Source: WHTB01 sp050699035 | GTDB taxonomy: Bacteria > Actinomycetota > Actinomycetes > Propionibacteriales > Nocardioidaceae | NCBI GenBank assembly: GCA_050699035.1 | Contig: JBOHDE010000235.1 | Span: forward strand, 1-5,881 | DNA: 5,881 bases | Direction: 5' to 3' | Part shown: positions 1 to 5,329 of the stretch, in pieces | How positions within the stretch are numbered: position 1 is the stretch's first letter | Layout of the letters: each line of letters opens with the position of its first letter | Position numbers and translations under genes: made by a program | The notes under the pieces: generated by a model | Database searches by the model: none | What the model was told of the DNA's origin: nothing | The model's input: the letters and a program-made list of their open reading frames with translations, nothing else

Positions 1-662
1 TCCTCGCCTTCATCGACGCGGGCGGCTACGACGACCAGCGGTGGTGGTCCGCGGCCGGGTGGGCGCACCGCCAGCAGGCCGACCTCCGGGCGCCACGGTT
101 CTTCGAGCGCGACGGCTCGGGCTGGGCACGCACCCGCTTCGGCGTCCGTGAGCCGGTGCCGGTCGACGAGCCGGTGGTCCACGTGTGCTTCTACGAGGCC
201 GAGGCGTACGCAGCCTGGGCGGGCAAGCGGCTGCCGACCGAGGTCGAGTGGGAGAAGGCGGCCCGCTTCGACCCGGCGACCGGGCGTTCGCGCCGCTACC
301 CGTGGGGCGACGAGGACCCCGGCCCCGACCACGCCAACCTCGACCAGCGACACCTGCGCCCGGCGCCCGTCGGTGCGTACCCGGCCGGTGCCTCCCCGCT
401 CGGGGTGCAGCAGCTGATCGGCGACGTGTGGGAGTGGACCAGCAGCGACTTCGGCGGCTACCCCGGGTTCAGCGCATTCCCGTACGACGAGTACTCCCTG
501 GCCTTCTTCGGCCCCGGCTACAAGGTGCTGCGAGGCGGCTCGTTCGGGACGGATGCGGTCGCGTGCCGCGGCACGTTCCGCAACTGGGACTACCCGATCC
601 GGCGGCAGATCTTCGCCGGTTTCCGCTGCGCGCGTACGCCACGTGCCGACGAGCTGCGCTGA
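1..662 (+). CDS. egtB: Ergothioneine biosynthesis protein EgtB, C-terminal part (5' end outside window)
   Basis: EgtB is a non-haem iron enzyme. It uses O2 to join gamma-glutamylcysteine to hercynine (trimethylhistidine), giving the sulfoxide intermediate of ergothioneine synthesis. Only about 219 residues are present; the frame is open from base 3 to the TGA at 660-662. What is visible is the formylglycine-generating-enzyme-like (FGE/sulfatase-modifying) domain. Its landmarks in order are VHVCFYEAEAYAAWAGKRLP, then TEVEWEKAAR, YPWGDED, GDVWEWTSSDF, YPGFSAFPYDEYS, KVLRGGSF and FRNWDYPIRRQIFAGFRCAR. The last blocks are typical of EgtB rather than of generic sulfatase-modifying proteins. The N-terminal DinB-like domain carrying the iron-binding histidines lies upstream of the window, so its integrity cannot be judged. 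egtC follows after 14 nt and egtD after that, which strongly supports the assignment. I see no frameshift. Confidence 0.95.
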   Translation, partial: LAFIDAGGYDDQRWWSAAGWAHRQQADLRAPRFFERDGSGWARTRFGVREPVPVDEPVVHVCFYEAEAYAAWAGKRLPTEVEWEKAARFDPATGRSRRYPWGDEDPGPDHANLDQRHLRPAPVGAYPAGASPLGVQQLIGDVWEWTSSDFGGYPGFSAFPYDEYSLAFFGPGYKVLRGGSFGTDAVACRGTFRNWDYPIRRQIFAGFRCARTPRADELR

Positions 663-676
663 CCAGGACACCAGCC

Positions 677-1432
677 GTGTGCCGTCATCTCGTCTACCTC
701 GGTCCGGCCATGTCGCTGAGCGAGCTGCTGCTCGAGCCGCCGCACTCGCTGCTGCGGCAGACCTGGGCGCCGGCCGACATGCGCGGCGGCGGCTCGGTCA
801 ACGCCGACGGGTTCGGCGTCGGCTGGGTCCCCGACACCGGCGGCCCGCCGGTGGTCTACCGCCGGACCGCCCCGATGTGGGCCGACGCATCACTGCCCGG
901 GCTGGCCGGGACGATCCGTTCGACCGCCGTGCTCGCGGCCGCCCGCAACGGCACCGTGGGCCTGCCGGTGATCGAGACCGCGTGTGCCCCGTTCACCGAC
1001 GGCCGCTGGCTGTTCAGCCACAACGGGCTCGTCACTGGCTGGCCGGGGTCGGTCGGCGAGCTGGCCGCCCGGCTCCCGGTGCTCGACCTGATGACACTCG
1101 ACGCGCCGACCGACTCCGCGCTGCTTTGGGCGCTGGTGCGACATCGGCTCCGGGCCGGCGACAGCGCCGGGAGCGCGCTGGCGACCGTAACCGCCGAGGT
1201 GGCGGCCGCGGCGCCCGGGTCCCGGCTCAACCTGCTGTTGACCGACGGCTCGACTGTGGCGGCGACCACCTGGGTGCACTCGCTGTGGACCCGCCGGGCG
1301 GCCGGCGCGCTGGTGGTCAGCTCCGAGCCCTGGGACGACGACGATGCCTGGCGGCCGGTGCCCGACGGACACGTCGTGACCGGCGACCGAGGCATGCTCG
1401 AGCTGCACCCGATCACGCCTATGGAGGGATGA
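677..1432 (+). CDS. egtC: Gamma-glutamyl-hercynylcysteine sulfoxide hydrolase EgtC
   Basis: This is a class II glutamine-amidotransferase-fold (Ntn) hydrolase of 251 aa. EgtC removes the gamma-glutamyl group from the sulfoxide made by EgtB, leaving hercynylcysteine sulfoxide. The GTG start at 677 is chosen because it places Cys at residue 2 (MCRHLVYLGP), the required N-terminal nucleophile after Met removal. An AGGA Shine-Dalgarno at 665-668 lies 8 nt upstream. The frame stays open further upstream, but any earlier start would bury the catalytic Cys. Other family motifs are NADGFGVGW (residues 42-50), FSHNG (113-117; the HNG turn is near the active site) and a D-S-A-L segment near residue 145. 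The gene is 14 nt downstream of egtB, and its stop is 4 nt before the egtD start, so co-transcription is likely. The length is slightly above mycobacterial EgtC (about 227 aa, from memory). Confidence 0.94.
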   Translation: MCRHLVYLGPAMSLSELLLEPPHSLLRQTWAPADMRGGGSVNADGFGVGWVPDTGGPPVVYRRTAPMWADASLPGLAGTIRSTAVLAAARNGTVGLPVIETACAPFTDGRWLFSHNGLVTGWPGSVGELAARLPVLDLMTLDAPTDSALLWALVRHRLRAGDSAGSALATVTAEVAAAAPGSRLNLLLTDGSTVAATTWVHSLWTRRAAGALVVSSEPWDDDDAWRPVPDGHVVTGDRGMLELHPITPMEG

Positions 1433-1436
1433 CCAG

Positions 1437-2423
1437 ATGCCGGAAACCGCTCGTCACGACGTGACGGTCGACGTACTCCTGACGCCCGACCACGCCGCCC
1501 GCGCCCTGCGTGCCGACGCCGCATCAGGGCTGCGAGCAAGCCCGAAGTGGCTGGCCCCGAAGTGGTTCTATGACGCCCGTGGCAGCGAGCTGTTCGAGGA
1601 GATCACCCGGCTGCCGGAGTACTACCCGACGCGGGCCGAGCGGGAGATCCTGAAGACGCGGGCGGCCGACATCGCGGCGCAGACCTCTGCGCACACGTTG
1701 GTCGAGCTGGGGTCGGGGTCGTCGGAGAAGACCCGGCTGGTGCTCGACGCGCTGCACGACCACGGCACGCTGCACCAGTTCGTGCCCCTCGACGTGTCGG
1801 AGTCCGCACTGCGCGACGCCATCTCGGCGATCGCCGAGGACTATCCCGCGTTGACGGTGCACGGCGTGGTCGGCGACTTCACCGCCCACCTCGACGACCT
1901 GCCTGGCGAGGCGCCGCGGCTGGTCGCGTTCCTCGGCGGCACGATCGGCAACCTGATCCCGGCCGAGCGGGCCGTGTTCTACCGCTCGATCCGCGACGTA
2001 CTCGAGCCCGGCGAGTTCCTGCTGCTCGGCACCGACTTGGTCAAGTCACCCGACGTGCTGATCCCCGCCTACGACGATGCCGCCGGCGTGACCGCCGAGT
2101 TCAACCGCAACGTGCTGCGGGTGCTCAACCGTGAGCTCGGTGCCGATTTCGACGTCGACGCGTTCACCCACGTGGCGGTATGGAACGCCGAGCAGGAGTG
2201 GATCGAGATGCGGCTCCGGGCGAGGCGGGAGATGCGCGTACGGATCCCCGAGCTCGACCTGGTCGCGAGCTTCGCCAAGGGTGAGGAGCTGGGCACCGAG
2301 GTGTCGGCGAAGTTCCGCCGCGAGGTGGTGGAGACTGAGCTGGCTGCCGCCGGGTTCGCACTGCAGTCGTGGTGGACAGACAGCGGGGACCGGTTCGCCC
2401 TGTCGCTGGCCCGCGCCCGCTGA
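1437..2423 (+). CDS. egtD: L-histidine N-alpha-methyltransferase EgtD
   Basis: EgtD transfers three methyl groups from S-adenosylmethionine to the histidine alpha-amino group, giving hercynine, the first committed step of ergothioneine synthesis. The protein is 328 aa, full length for the family (about 321 in Mycolicibacterium smegmatis). Motifs in order are KWFYDARGSELFEEITRLPE (42-61) followed by YYPTRAE, the SAM-binding VELGSGSSEKT (89-99), FLGGTIGNL (165-173), Y212, and GTEVSAKF (286-293). With a constant offset of 6 the known M. smegmatis active-site residues are all kept: Tyr39 as Y45, Tyr56 as Y62, Asn166 as N172, Tyr206 as Y212, Glu282 as E288 and Ser284 as S290 (reference numbering recalled, not looked up). 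The ATG at 1437 has a strong GGAGGG at 1423-1428 lying inside the end of egtC, so translation is probably coupled. The 3' end is partly duplicated about 590 bp downstream. No egtE follows. Confidence 0.97.
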   Translation: MPETARHDVTVDVLLTPDHAARALRADAASGLRASPKWLAPKWFYDARGSELFEEITRLPEYYPTRAEREILKTRAADIAAQTSAHTLVELGSGSSEKTRLVLDALHDHGTLHQFVPLDVSESALRDAISAIAEDYPALTVHGVVGDFTAHLDDLPGEAPRLVAFLGGTIGNLIPAERAVFYRSIRDVLEPGEFLLLGTDLVKSPDVLIPAYDDAAGVTAEFNRNVLRVLNRELGADFDVDAFTHVAVWNAEQEWIEMRLRARREMRVRIPELDLVASFAKGEELGTEVSAKFRREVVETELAAAGFALQSWWTDSGDRFALSLARAR

Positions 2424-2437
2424 CCCTCCTCGGTGAG
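2387..2437 (+). repeat. Direct repeat, copy 1 (egtD 3' end and beginning of the downstream spacer)
   Basis: The end of egtD recurs at 2975-3024. The first 21 bases (2387-2407 against 2975-2995) are identical, and 12 of the next 16, through the stop codon, also match. After a 7-nt (here) or 6-nt (second copy) divergent spacer both copies resume with CGGTGAG (2431-2437 and 3018-3024). The VOC gene sits entirely between the copies. An exact 21-base match inside a 5.9-kb window is not expected by chance. Confidence 0.8.
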
Positions 2438-2474
2438 CTTCGCCAAGAATCCGGGCGCGACCAACGACCCGCGG

Positions 2475-2912
2475 TCAGGTCTTCTTCAGCTCCTCGGCGA
2501 GCATCACGAGGATGCCGCTGGGGCCGCGCACATACGTGAGTTTGTAGACGTCCTCGTAGGTCGCCACGCCGCGCAACGGGTGGCAGCCGTGCCTCGCGGC
2601 GATCTCGAGGGCCGAGTCGATGTCGTCGACCGAGAAGGCGACGCGGTGCATGCCGATCTCGTTGGGCCGGGTGGGCTTCGTCTCGATCGCGTCGGGGTGG
2701 ATGTACTCGAAGAGCTCGAGGCGGCCGTTGCCGTCTGGCGTCTGGAGCATGGCGATCTTGGCGTGGTTGCCGTCGAGGCCGACGGCGGTGTCGGTCCACT
2801 CCCCACTGACCGTGTCACGACCGAGGACGGTCAAACCGAGGTCGGTGAAGAAGGCGATCGTCGCTTCGAGGTCGCGGACGGCGATGCCGACGTTCTCAAG
2901 TCTGATGGGCAT
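2475..2912 (-). CDS. VOC (glyoxalase/bleomycin-resistance fold) family protein
   Basis: This is a 145-aa cytosolic protein with two beta-alpha-beta-beta-beta modules of the vicinal oxygen chelate superfamily. Module 1 begins with ENVGIAVRDLEATIAFFTDL and ends near LELFEY (65-70). Module 2 begins at GMHRVAFSVDDIDSALE (87-103) and ends with YVRGPSGILVMLAEEL. H89 is kept. However, the usual first-strand metal His is Asn (N7), and the usual Glu of the final strand (V-E-L) is Met (M137). A metal-dependent epimerase or glyoxalase activity is therefore doubtful, and a binding or sequestering role is equally possible. The substrate is unknown. The start is the ATG at 2912: a TAGCGT -10 box lies 7 nt upstream, as in leaderless actinobacterial genes. 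An in-frame GTG at 2939 lies upstream of that box and is less likely. The gene is convergent with egtD (51 nt between stops) and divergent from the ABC operon. Confidence 0.9.
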   Translation of the reverse strand: MPIRLENVGIAVRDLEATIAFFTDLGLTVLGRDTVSGEWTDTAVGLDGNHAKIAMLQTPDGNGRLELFEYIHPDAIETKPTRPNEIGMHRVAFSVDDIDSALEIAARHGCHPLRGVATYEDVYKLTYVRGPSGILVMLAEELKKT

Positions 2913-2925
2913 GGGTTGCACGCTA
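2913..2925 (-). promoter_or_regulatory. Leaderless-type promoter of the VOC gene (-10 TAGCGT at 2920-2925)
   Basis: Read on the minus strand, TAGCGT fits the actinobacterial TANNNT -10 pattern. It is followed by 7 nt and then the ATG at 2912, so transcription would begin at or next to the A of the start codon. There is no Shine-Dalgarno sequence before this ATG. I see no convincing -35 hexamer, which is common for this promoter type. Confidence 0.55.
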
Positions 2926-2945
2926 CCGAGTCGAGGCACCTTCGT

Positions 2946-3011
2946 TCGCCCGAGCTCGACCGGGTGGCGTCACTGGACCGGTTCGCCCTGTCGCTCGCCC
3001 GCATCCACTGA
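2946..3011 (+). pseudogene. Remnant of the egtD 3' end, in-frame copy with its own stop
   Basis: The frame ending at the TGA 3009-3011 reads SPELDRVASL then DRFALSLARIH. The last part matches the egtD C-terminus DRFALSLARAR, including 21 identical bases at 2975-2995. The preceding PELDRVAS resembles egtD PELDLVAS (residues 271-278). In egtD the two blocks are separated by about 38 more codons, so the fragment looks like an egtD 3' end with an in-frame internal deletion. It has no start codon or ribosome binding site and lies just upstream of the VOC promoter, on the opposite strand, so it is not a functional gene. The terminal block is solid; the PELD block uses common codons and is less certain. 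Confidence 0.65.
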
Positions 3012-3016
3012 CGTAT

Positions 3017-3081
3017 CCGGTGAGTGTGACGTTTTGGTCGCGACACGCCGGCGTGTCGCGCCAACTCGTCACACTCACCGG
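3017..3081. repeat. 65-bp palindromic (REP-like) element, copy 1
   Basis: This is a long imperfect palindrome starting and ending with CCGG. The outer arms are 15 bp and perfect (3017-3031 with 3067-3081). A 2x2 mismatch (3032-3033 / 3065-3066) is followed by 4 bp (3034-3037 with 3061-3064) and one bulged T (3038). An 11-bp perfect inner palindrome (3039-3049 with 3050-3060) is centred on GGCC-like CGCCGGCG. It could form a hairpin or cruciform of about 30 bp. It lies in the divergent intergenic region, 5 nt after the stop of the egtD remnant and about 30 nt before the ABC-operon promoter. A second copy of the same length is at 5265-5329. Confidence 0.88.
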
Positions 3082-3110
3082 GGACGCTCGGGTCGTCGGT
3101 TGGCCGGGTG

Positions 3111-3140
3111 TTACAACTGCTGTCGATGTAGCAGTAGTGT
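3111..3140 (+). promoter_or_regulatory. Probable sigma70-like promoter of the ABC exporter operon
   Basis: A -35-like TTACAA (3111-3116) and a -10-like TAGTGT (3135-3140, TANNNT type) are separated by 18 nt. Transcription would start near 3147, leaving a short leader of about 20 nt that carries the ribosome binding site. Assignment is by pattern only. Confidence 0.45.
3116..3135. promoter_or_regulatory. Possible operator: dyad ACTGCT-N8-AGCAGT in the promoter spacer
   Basis: Perfect 6-bp inverted arms (3116-3121 and 3130-3135) lie between the putative -35 and -10 boxes and touch both. ACA and TGT outside the arms extend the symmetry if a 2-nt offset is allowed. A protein bound here would block RNA polymerase. 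The XRE-type protein encoded at the end of the operon is a natural candidate, giving autoregulation. This is an inference; a 6-bp dyad can occur by chance. Confidence 0.35.
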
Positions 3141-3152
3141 GATGGCCTGACA

Positions 3153-3160
3153 GAGGGGGG
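3153..3160 (+). promoter_or_regulatory. Ribosome binding site of the ABC ATPase gene
   Basis: GAGGGGGG lies 5 nt before the ATG at 3166. This purine-rich run is the strongest Shine-Dalgarno-like sequence upstream and fixes the start. Confidence 0.6.
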
Positions 3161-3165
3161 TTCGG

Positions 3166-4131
3166 ATGCAGACGAACGACCAACTGGGGTCGGCCGTGGC
3201 CAACGGGGCGGACACCGACGTCGTCATCGAGGTGCACGACCTGCACATGAGGTACGGCACCAAGGACGTGCTGACCGGCGTCGACCTCGAGGTCCACCGC
3301 GGCGGGGTGCTGTGCCTGCTCGGACCGAACGGCGCCGGCAAGACCACGACAATCGAGATCCTGGAAGGGTTCCGGTCCCGGACGTCGGGCGAGGTCCGCG
3401 TGCTCGGCGCCGACCCGCTGCACGCCAGCGAGGATTGGCGGGCCCGCACGGGCGTGGTGCTGCAGTCCTGGCGCGACCATCCGCGGTGGACACCACGCCG
3501 CCTGTTGACCCACCTCGGCGGCTTCTACCAGCCGTACTCCACCCCGGAACGCACCCGCCCGTACGCCGTCGACCTGCTGCTCGACACGGTCGGGCTGACC
3601 GAGCTCGCCGACCAGAAGATCGGCACCCTGTCCGGCGGCCAGCGGCGCCGGCTCGACGTCGCGGTCGGCATCGTCGGGCGGCCCGAGCTGCTGTTCCTCG
3701 ACGAGCCGACCGCCGGCTTCGACCCGCACGCGCGGCGCGAGTTCCACCACCTCGTACACCGGCTCTCCGACCTCGAGAGCACCACGATCATGCTCACTAC
3801 GCACGACCTCGACGAGGCCGAGAAGCTCGCCGACCGGATCCTGATTCTGGCCGGTGGGCGGTTCGTGGCCGACGGCAGCGCCGAGCAGCTGGCCCGCCAG
3901 GTGGCCGGTGAGTCGGAGGTGAAGTGGTCCCGCGACGGCGAGCGGTTCGTGCACTCGACCGCCGACGCGACCGCGTTCGTTCGTCAGCTACTCAGCCAGT
4001 ACGGCGAGGACGTCACCGACCTCGAGGTGCATCGGGCCAGCCTTGAGGACACGTACATGACGCTGGTGCAGCAGCACGAGGCCGGCGGCACCGGCACCGC
4101 GGCCCGGCTGTTCGAGGAGGCGGCGCGATGA
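3166..4131 (+). CDS. ABC transporter ATP-binding protein (ABC-2 exporter type)
   Basis: This is the 321-aa cytosolic ATPase subunit that powers the permease encoded next. The nucleotide-binding domain is complete: aromatic A-loop Y30, Walker A GPNGAGKTT (53-61), Q-loop Q100, signature LSGGQRRRLD (155-164), Walker B LLFLDEPTAGFDP (175-187) with catalytic Glu180, and H-loop H213 in LTTHDLDEA. The sequence resembles the CcmA/DrrA-like group of exporter ATPases. After about residue 235 a roughly 85-residue C-terminal extension (KWSRDGERFVHSTADATAF, then LEVHRASLEDTYMTLV) is typical of DrrA-like subunits. The first ~19 residues precede the ABC core and look unstructured; the ATG at 3166 is supported by the GAGGGGGG site. 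The stop overlaps the permease start by 4 nt (ATGA), so the two are translationally coupled. The substrate (drug, lipid or peptide) cannot be read from the sequence. Confidence 0.95.
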   Translation: MQTNDQLGSAVANGADTDVVIEVHDLHMRYGTKDVLTGVDLEVHRGGVLCLLGPNGAGKTTTIEILEGFRSRTSGEVRVLGADPLHASEDWRARTGVVLQSWRDHPRWTPRRLLTHLGGFYQPYSTPERTRPYAVDLLLDTVGLTELADQKIGTLSGGQRRRLDVAVGIVGRPELLFLDEPTAGFDPHARREFHHLVHRLSDLESTTIMLTTHDLDEAEKLADRILILAGGRFVADGSAEQLARQVAGESEVKWSRDGERFVHSTADATAFVRQLLSQYGEDVTDLEVHRASLEDTYMTLVQQHEAGGTGTAARLFEEAAR

Positions 4132-4982
4132 AGCCCACGACTCATGCGATCCGGATGGGGGCGCGTCGCGGCTGGACCGAGTTTGTCCAGAGCGTGCGCA
4201 GCACCCAGGACCAGGGCTTCTACATCTTCACCGGGCTGGCGGTGCTGGGCTACCTGATCATCCGCCGCAACACCGAGGTCGAGGGCACCGACCTGCTCAT
4301 CCCGACCGTGGCGATACCGAGCATCATCGGTGGCCTGGTGACGTTCGGTGTCGTGATCGGGCCGGCGTATGCGCTGGCGATGGAGCGCGAGGACGGCACG
4401 TTGCTCCGGCTCAAGGCAGCGCCGCACGGTCTCACGGGGTACTTCACCGGCCAGCTGCTCTTCCACAGCATCAGCCTGCTGCCACAGCTGCTGATCATCC
4501 TGGTCCCGAGCTTCTTGATCTTCGACGACGTGATGTCCAACGGCGCACGCGGCTGGGCCACGGTGGTCTGGGTCGTCGTGCTCGGACTGGTCGCCACCAT
4601 GCCGATCGGGATGATCATCGGCTCACTGGTGCCGAACGCGCAGAAGGTCGGCACCTGGGGGATGCTGCCGATCACGGTGCTGGCCGGCATCTCGGGCATC
4701 TTCTACCCGATCCAGCAGCTGTGGGGGTGGGTGCAGGTCATCGCCCAGATCTTCCCGATGTACTGGCTCGGTCTGGGCATGCGCTCGGCGTTCCTGCCCG
4801 ACTCGGCGGCGATGCTTGAGGTGGGCGAGTCGTGGCGTACGGGGTGGACGATTCTGGTGCTCGGCGCCTGGGCGGTCGTCGGGATCGTGGTGACTCCGGT
4901 CGTCCTGCGTCGGATGGCACGGCGGCAGACCGGTTCGCAGGTCGAGGCCGCCCGGGAGACCGCCGCTCAGTGGATCCGCTGA
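4128..4982 (+). CDS. ABC-2 type transporter permease
   Basis: This 284-aa integral membrane protein is the channel partner of the preceding ATPase. About six hydrophobic segments are visible: roughly residues 31-45, 57-84, 112-132, 144-168, 175-195 and 239-260. Between the second and third lies EREDGTLLRLKAAPHGLTGY (86-105), the cytoplasmic E-x-x-G-T-L...P motif of ABC-2 permeases that contacts the ATPase. The loop between segments five and six contains IFPMYWLGLGMRSAFLPD, also typical of the family (Y/W-x-x-x-G-x-R). A basic N-terminus (RMGARRG) and the C-terminal RRMARRQ cluster fit both ends being cytoplasmic. There is no cleavable signal peptide. Translation starts within the ATPase stop. 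One permease with one ATPase implies a (2+2) homodimeric exporter. The substrate is unknown. Confidence 0.93.
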   Translation: MKPTTHAIRMGARRGWTEFVQSVRSTQDQGFYIFTGLAVLGYLIIRRNTEVEGTDLLIPTVAIPSIIGGLVTFGVVIGPAYALAMEREDGTLLRLKAAPHGLTGYFTGQLLFHSISLLPQLLIILVPSFLIFDDVMSNGARGWATVVWVVVLGLVATMPIGMIIGSLVPNAQKVGTWGMLPITVLAGISGIFYPIQQLWGWVQVIAQIFPMYWLGLGMRSAFLPDSAAMLEVGESWRTGWTILVLGAWAVVGIVVTPVVLRRMARRQTGSQVEAARETAAQWIR

Positions 4983-5007
4983 TGGCGGCGCCCGGTCGGT
5001 GGCGACG

Positions 5008-5271
5008 ATGAGCGACGCCGTGCACAACCGGATCGCGCTGCTGCGTGCGGAGCAGAGCGTGACCCGACGCGAGCTCGCCGACGCCCTCGGCGTGCACTAC
5101 CAGACCGTGGGCTACCTGGAGCGCGGCGAGTACAACCCCAGCCTGCATCTCGCCCTGCGCATCGCGGACTTCTTCGGCCTCCCGGTCGAAGCGGTTTTCT
5201 CGACCAGGCCGTTCCCCCGGATCAGCGACGCCGCCCGCGCGCCTAGCCTGCCTGCCTCCCTCTCCCGTTGA
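5008..5271 (+). CDS. Small XRE-family helix-turn-helix transcriptional regulator
   Basis: This 87-aa protein is almost only a Cro/C1-type HTH domain. Residues 19-38 (TRRELADALGVHYQTVGYLE) form the helix-turn-helix, followed by RGEYNPSLHLALRIADFFGL and then VEAVFSTRPF. This is the pattern of the small YozG-like XRE proteins often encoded beside membrane-protein genes. There is no ligand-binding domain. The ATG at 5008 is chosen because it gives a normal short N-terminus before the conserved NRIALLR; an in-frame GTG at 4999 would add three residues and is possible. The Shine-Dalgarno is weak (GGTGG near 4998). The gene begins 25 nt after the permease stop, same strand, so it probably shares the exporter mRNA and regulates it. 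Its TGA (5269-5271) lies inside the left arm of the second palindromic element. The last dozen residues (ARAPSLPASLSR) look unstructured. Confidence 0.9.
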   Translation: MSDAVHNRIALLRAEQSVTRRELADALGVHYQTVGYLERGEYNPSLHLALRIADFFGLPVEAVFSTRPFPRISDAARAPSLPASLSR

Positions 5272-5329
5272 GTGTGACGTTTTCGACCGACACGCCAGCG
5301 TGTCGCGTCGAGAACGTCACACTCACCGG
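5265..5329. repeat. 65-bp palindromic (REP-like) element, copy 2, between convergent genes
   Basis: This has the same length and ends as the element at 3017-3081. The outer arms 5265-5281 pair with 5313-5329 (17 positions, one mismatch at 5268/5326). Pairing continues through 5282-5287 with 5307-5312 (one T-G wobble). A bulged C at 5306 is followed by 8 bp (5288-5295 with 5298-5305) and a 2-base loop. It carries the TGA of the XRE gene (5269-5271) in the left arm and, on the other strand, the TGA of the PLP-enzyme gene (5323-5325) in the right arm. A strong hairpin between two converging genes could act as a bidirectional transcription barrier, but there is no U-tract after it, so it is not a classic intrinsic terminator. 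Confidence 0.88.

Noticed and set aside
185..676. Open frame upstream of the egtC GTG that would extend EgtC by 164 residues
   Set aside because: It overlaps egtB in another frame, and the product is arginine/proline-rich shadow sequence. The GTG at 677 places the catalytic Cys at position 2 and has a Shine-Dalgarno.
856..1539. Minus-strand open frames opposite egtC (to 1539 and to 1408)
   Set aside because: They are shadow frames of egtC with low-complexity composition and no ribosome binding site.
2435..2447. 13-base identity with egtD 2267-2279, and a 14/16 match of 2426-2441 to the VOC 3' end (2490-2505)
   Set aside because: The two matches overlap and imply conflicting origins. Both are short, use favoured codons, and could arise by chance in this base composition.
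2424..2474. Terminator between the convergent egtD and VOC genes
   Set aside because: I found no stable hairpin with a U-tract. Only weak GGG/CCC pairing is present.
2433..3011. Plus-strand open frame of 192 codons covering the VOC gene
   Set aside because: Most of it is antisense to the VOC gene. Only its last ~22 codons are meaningful, as the egtD remnant.
2923..3954. Long minus-strand open frame (343 codons) opposite the ABC ATPase
   Set aside because: It is an antisense shadow of a well-defined ABC gene in high-GC DNA, with no recognisable domain. It also crosses the palindrome and promoter region.
4999..5007. GTG start for the XRE gene
   Set aside because: It is possible but adds only three residues, and the ATG at 5008 fits the family N-terminus better. 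Recorded as an alternative.
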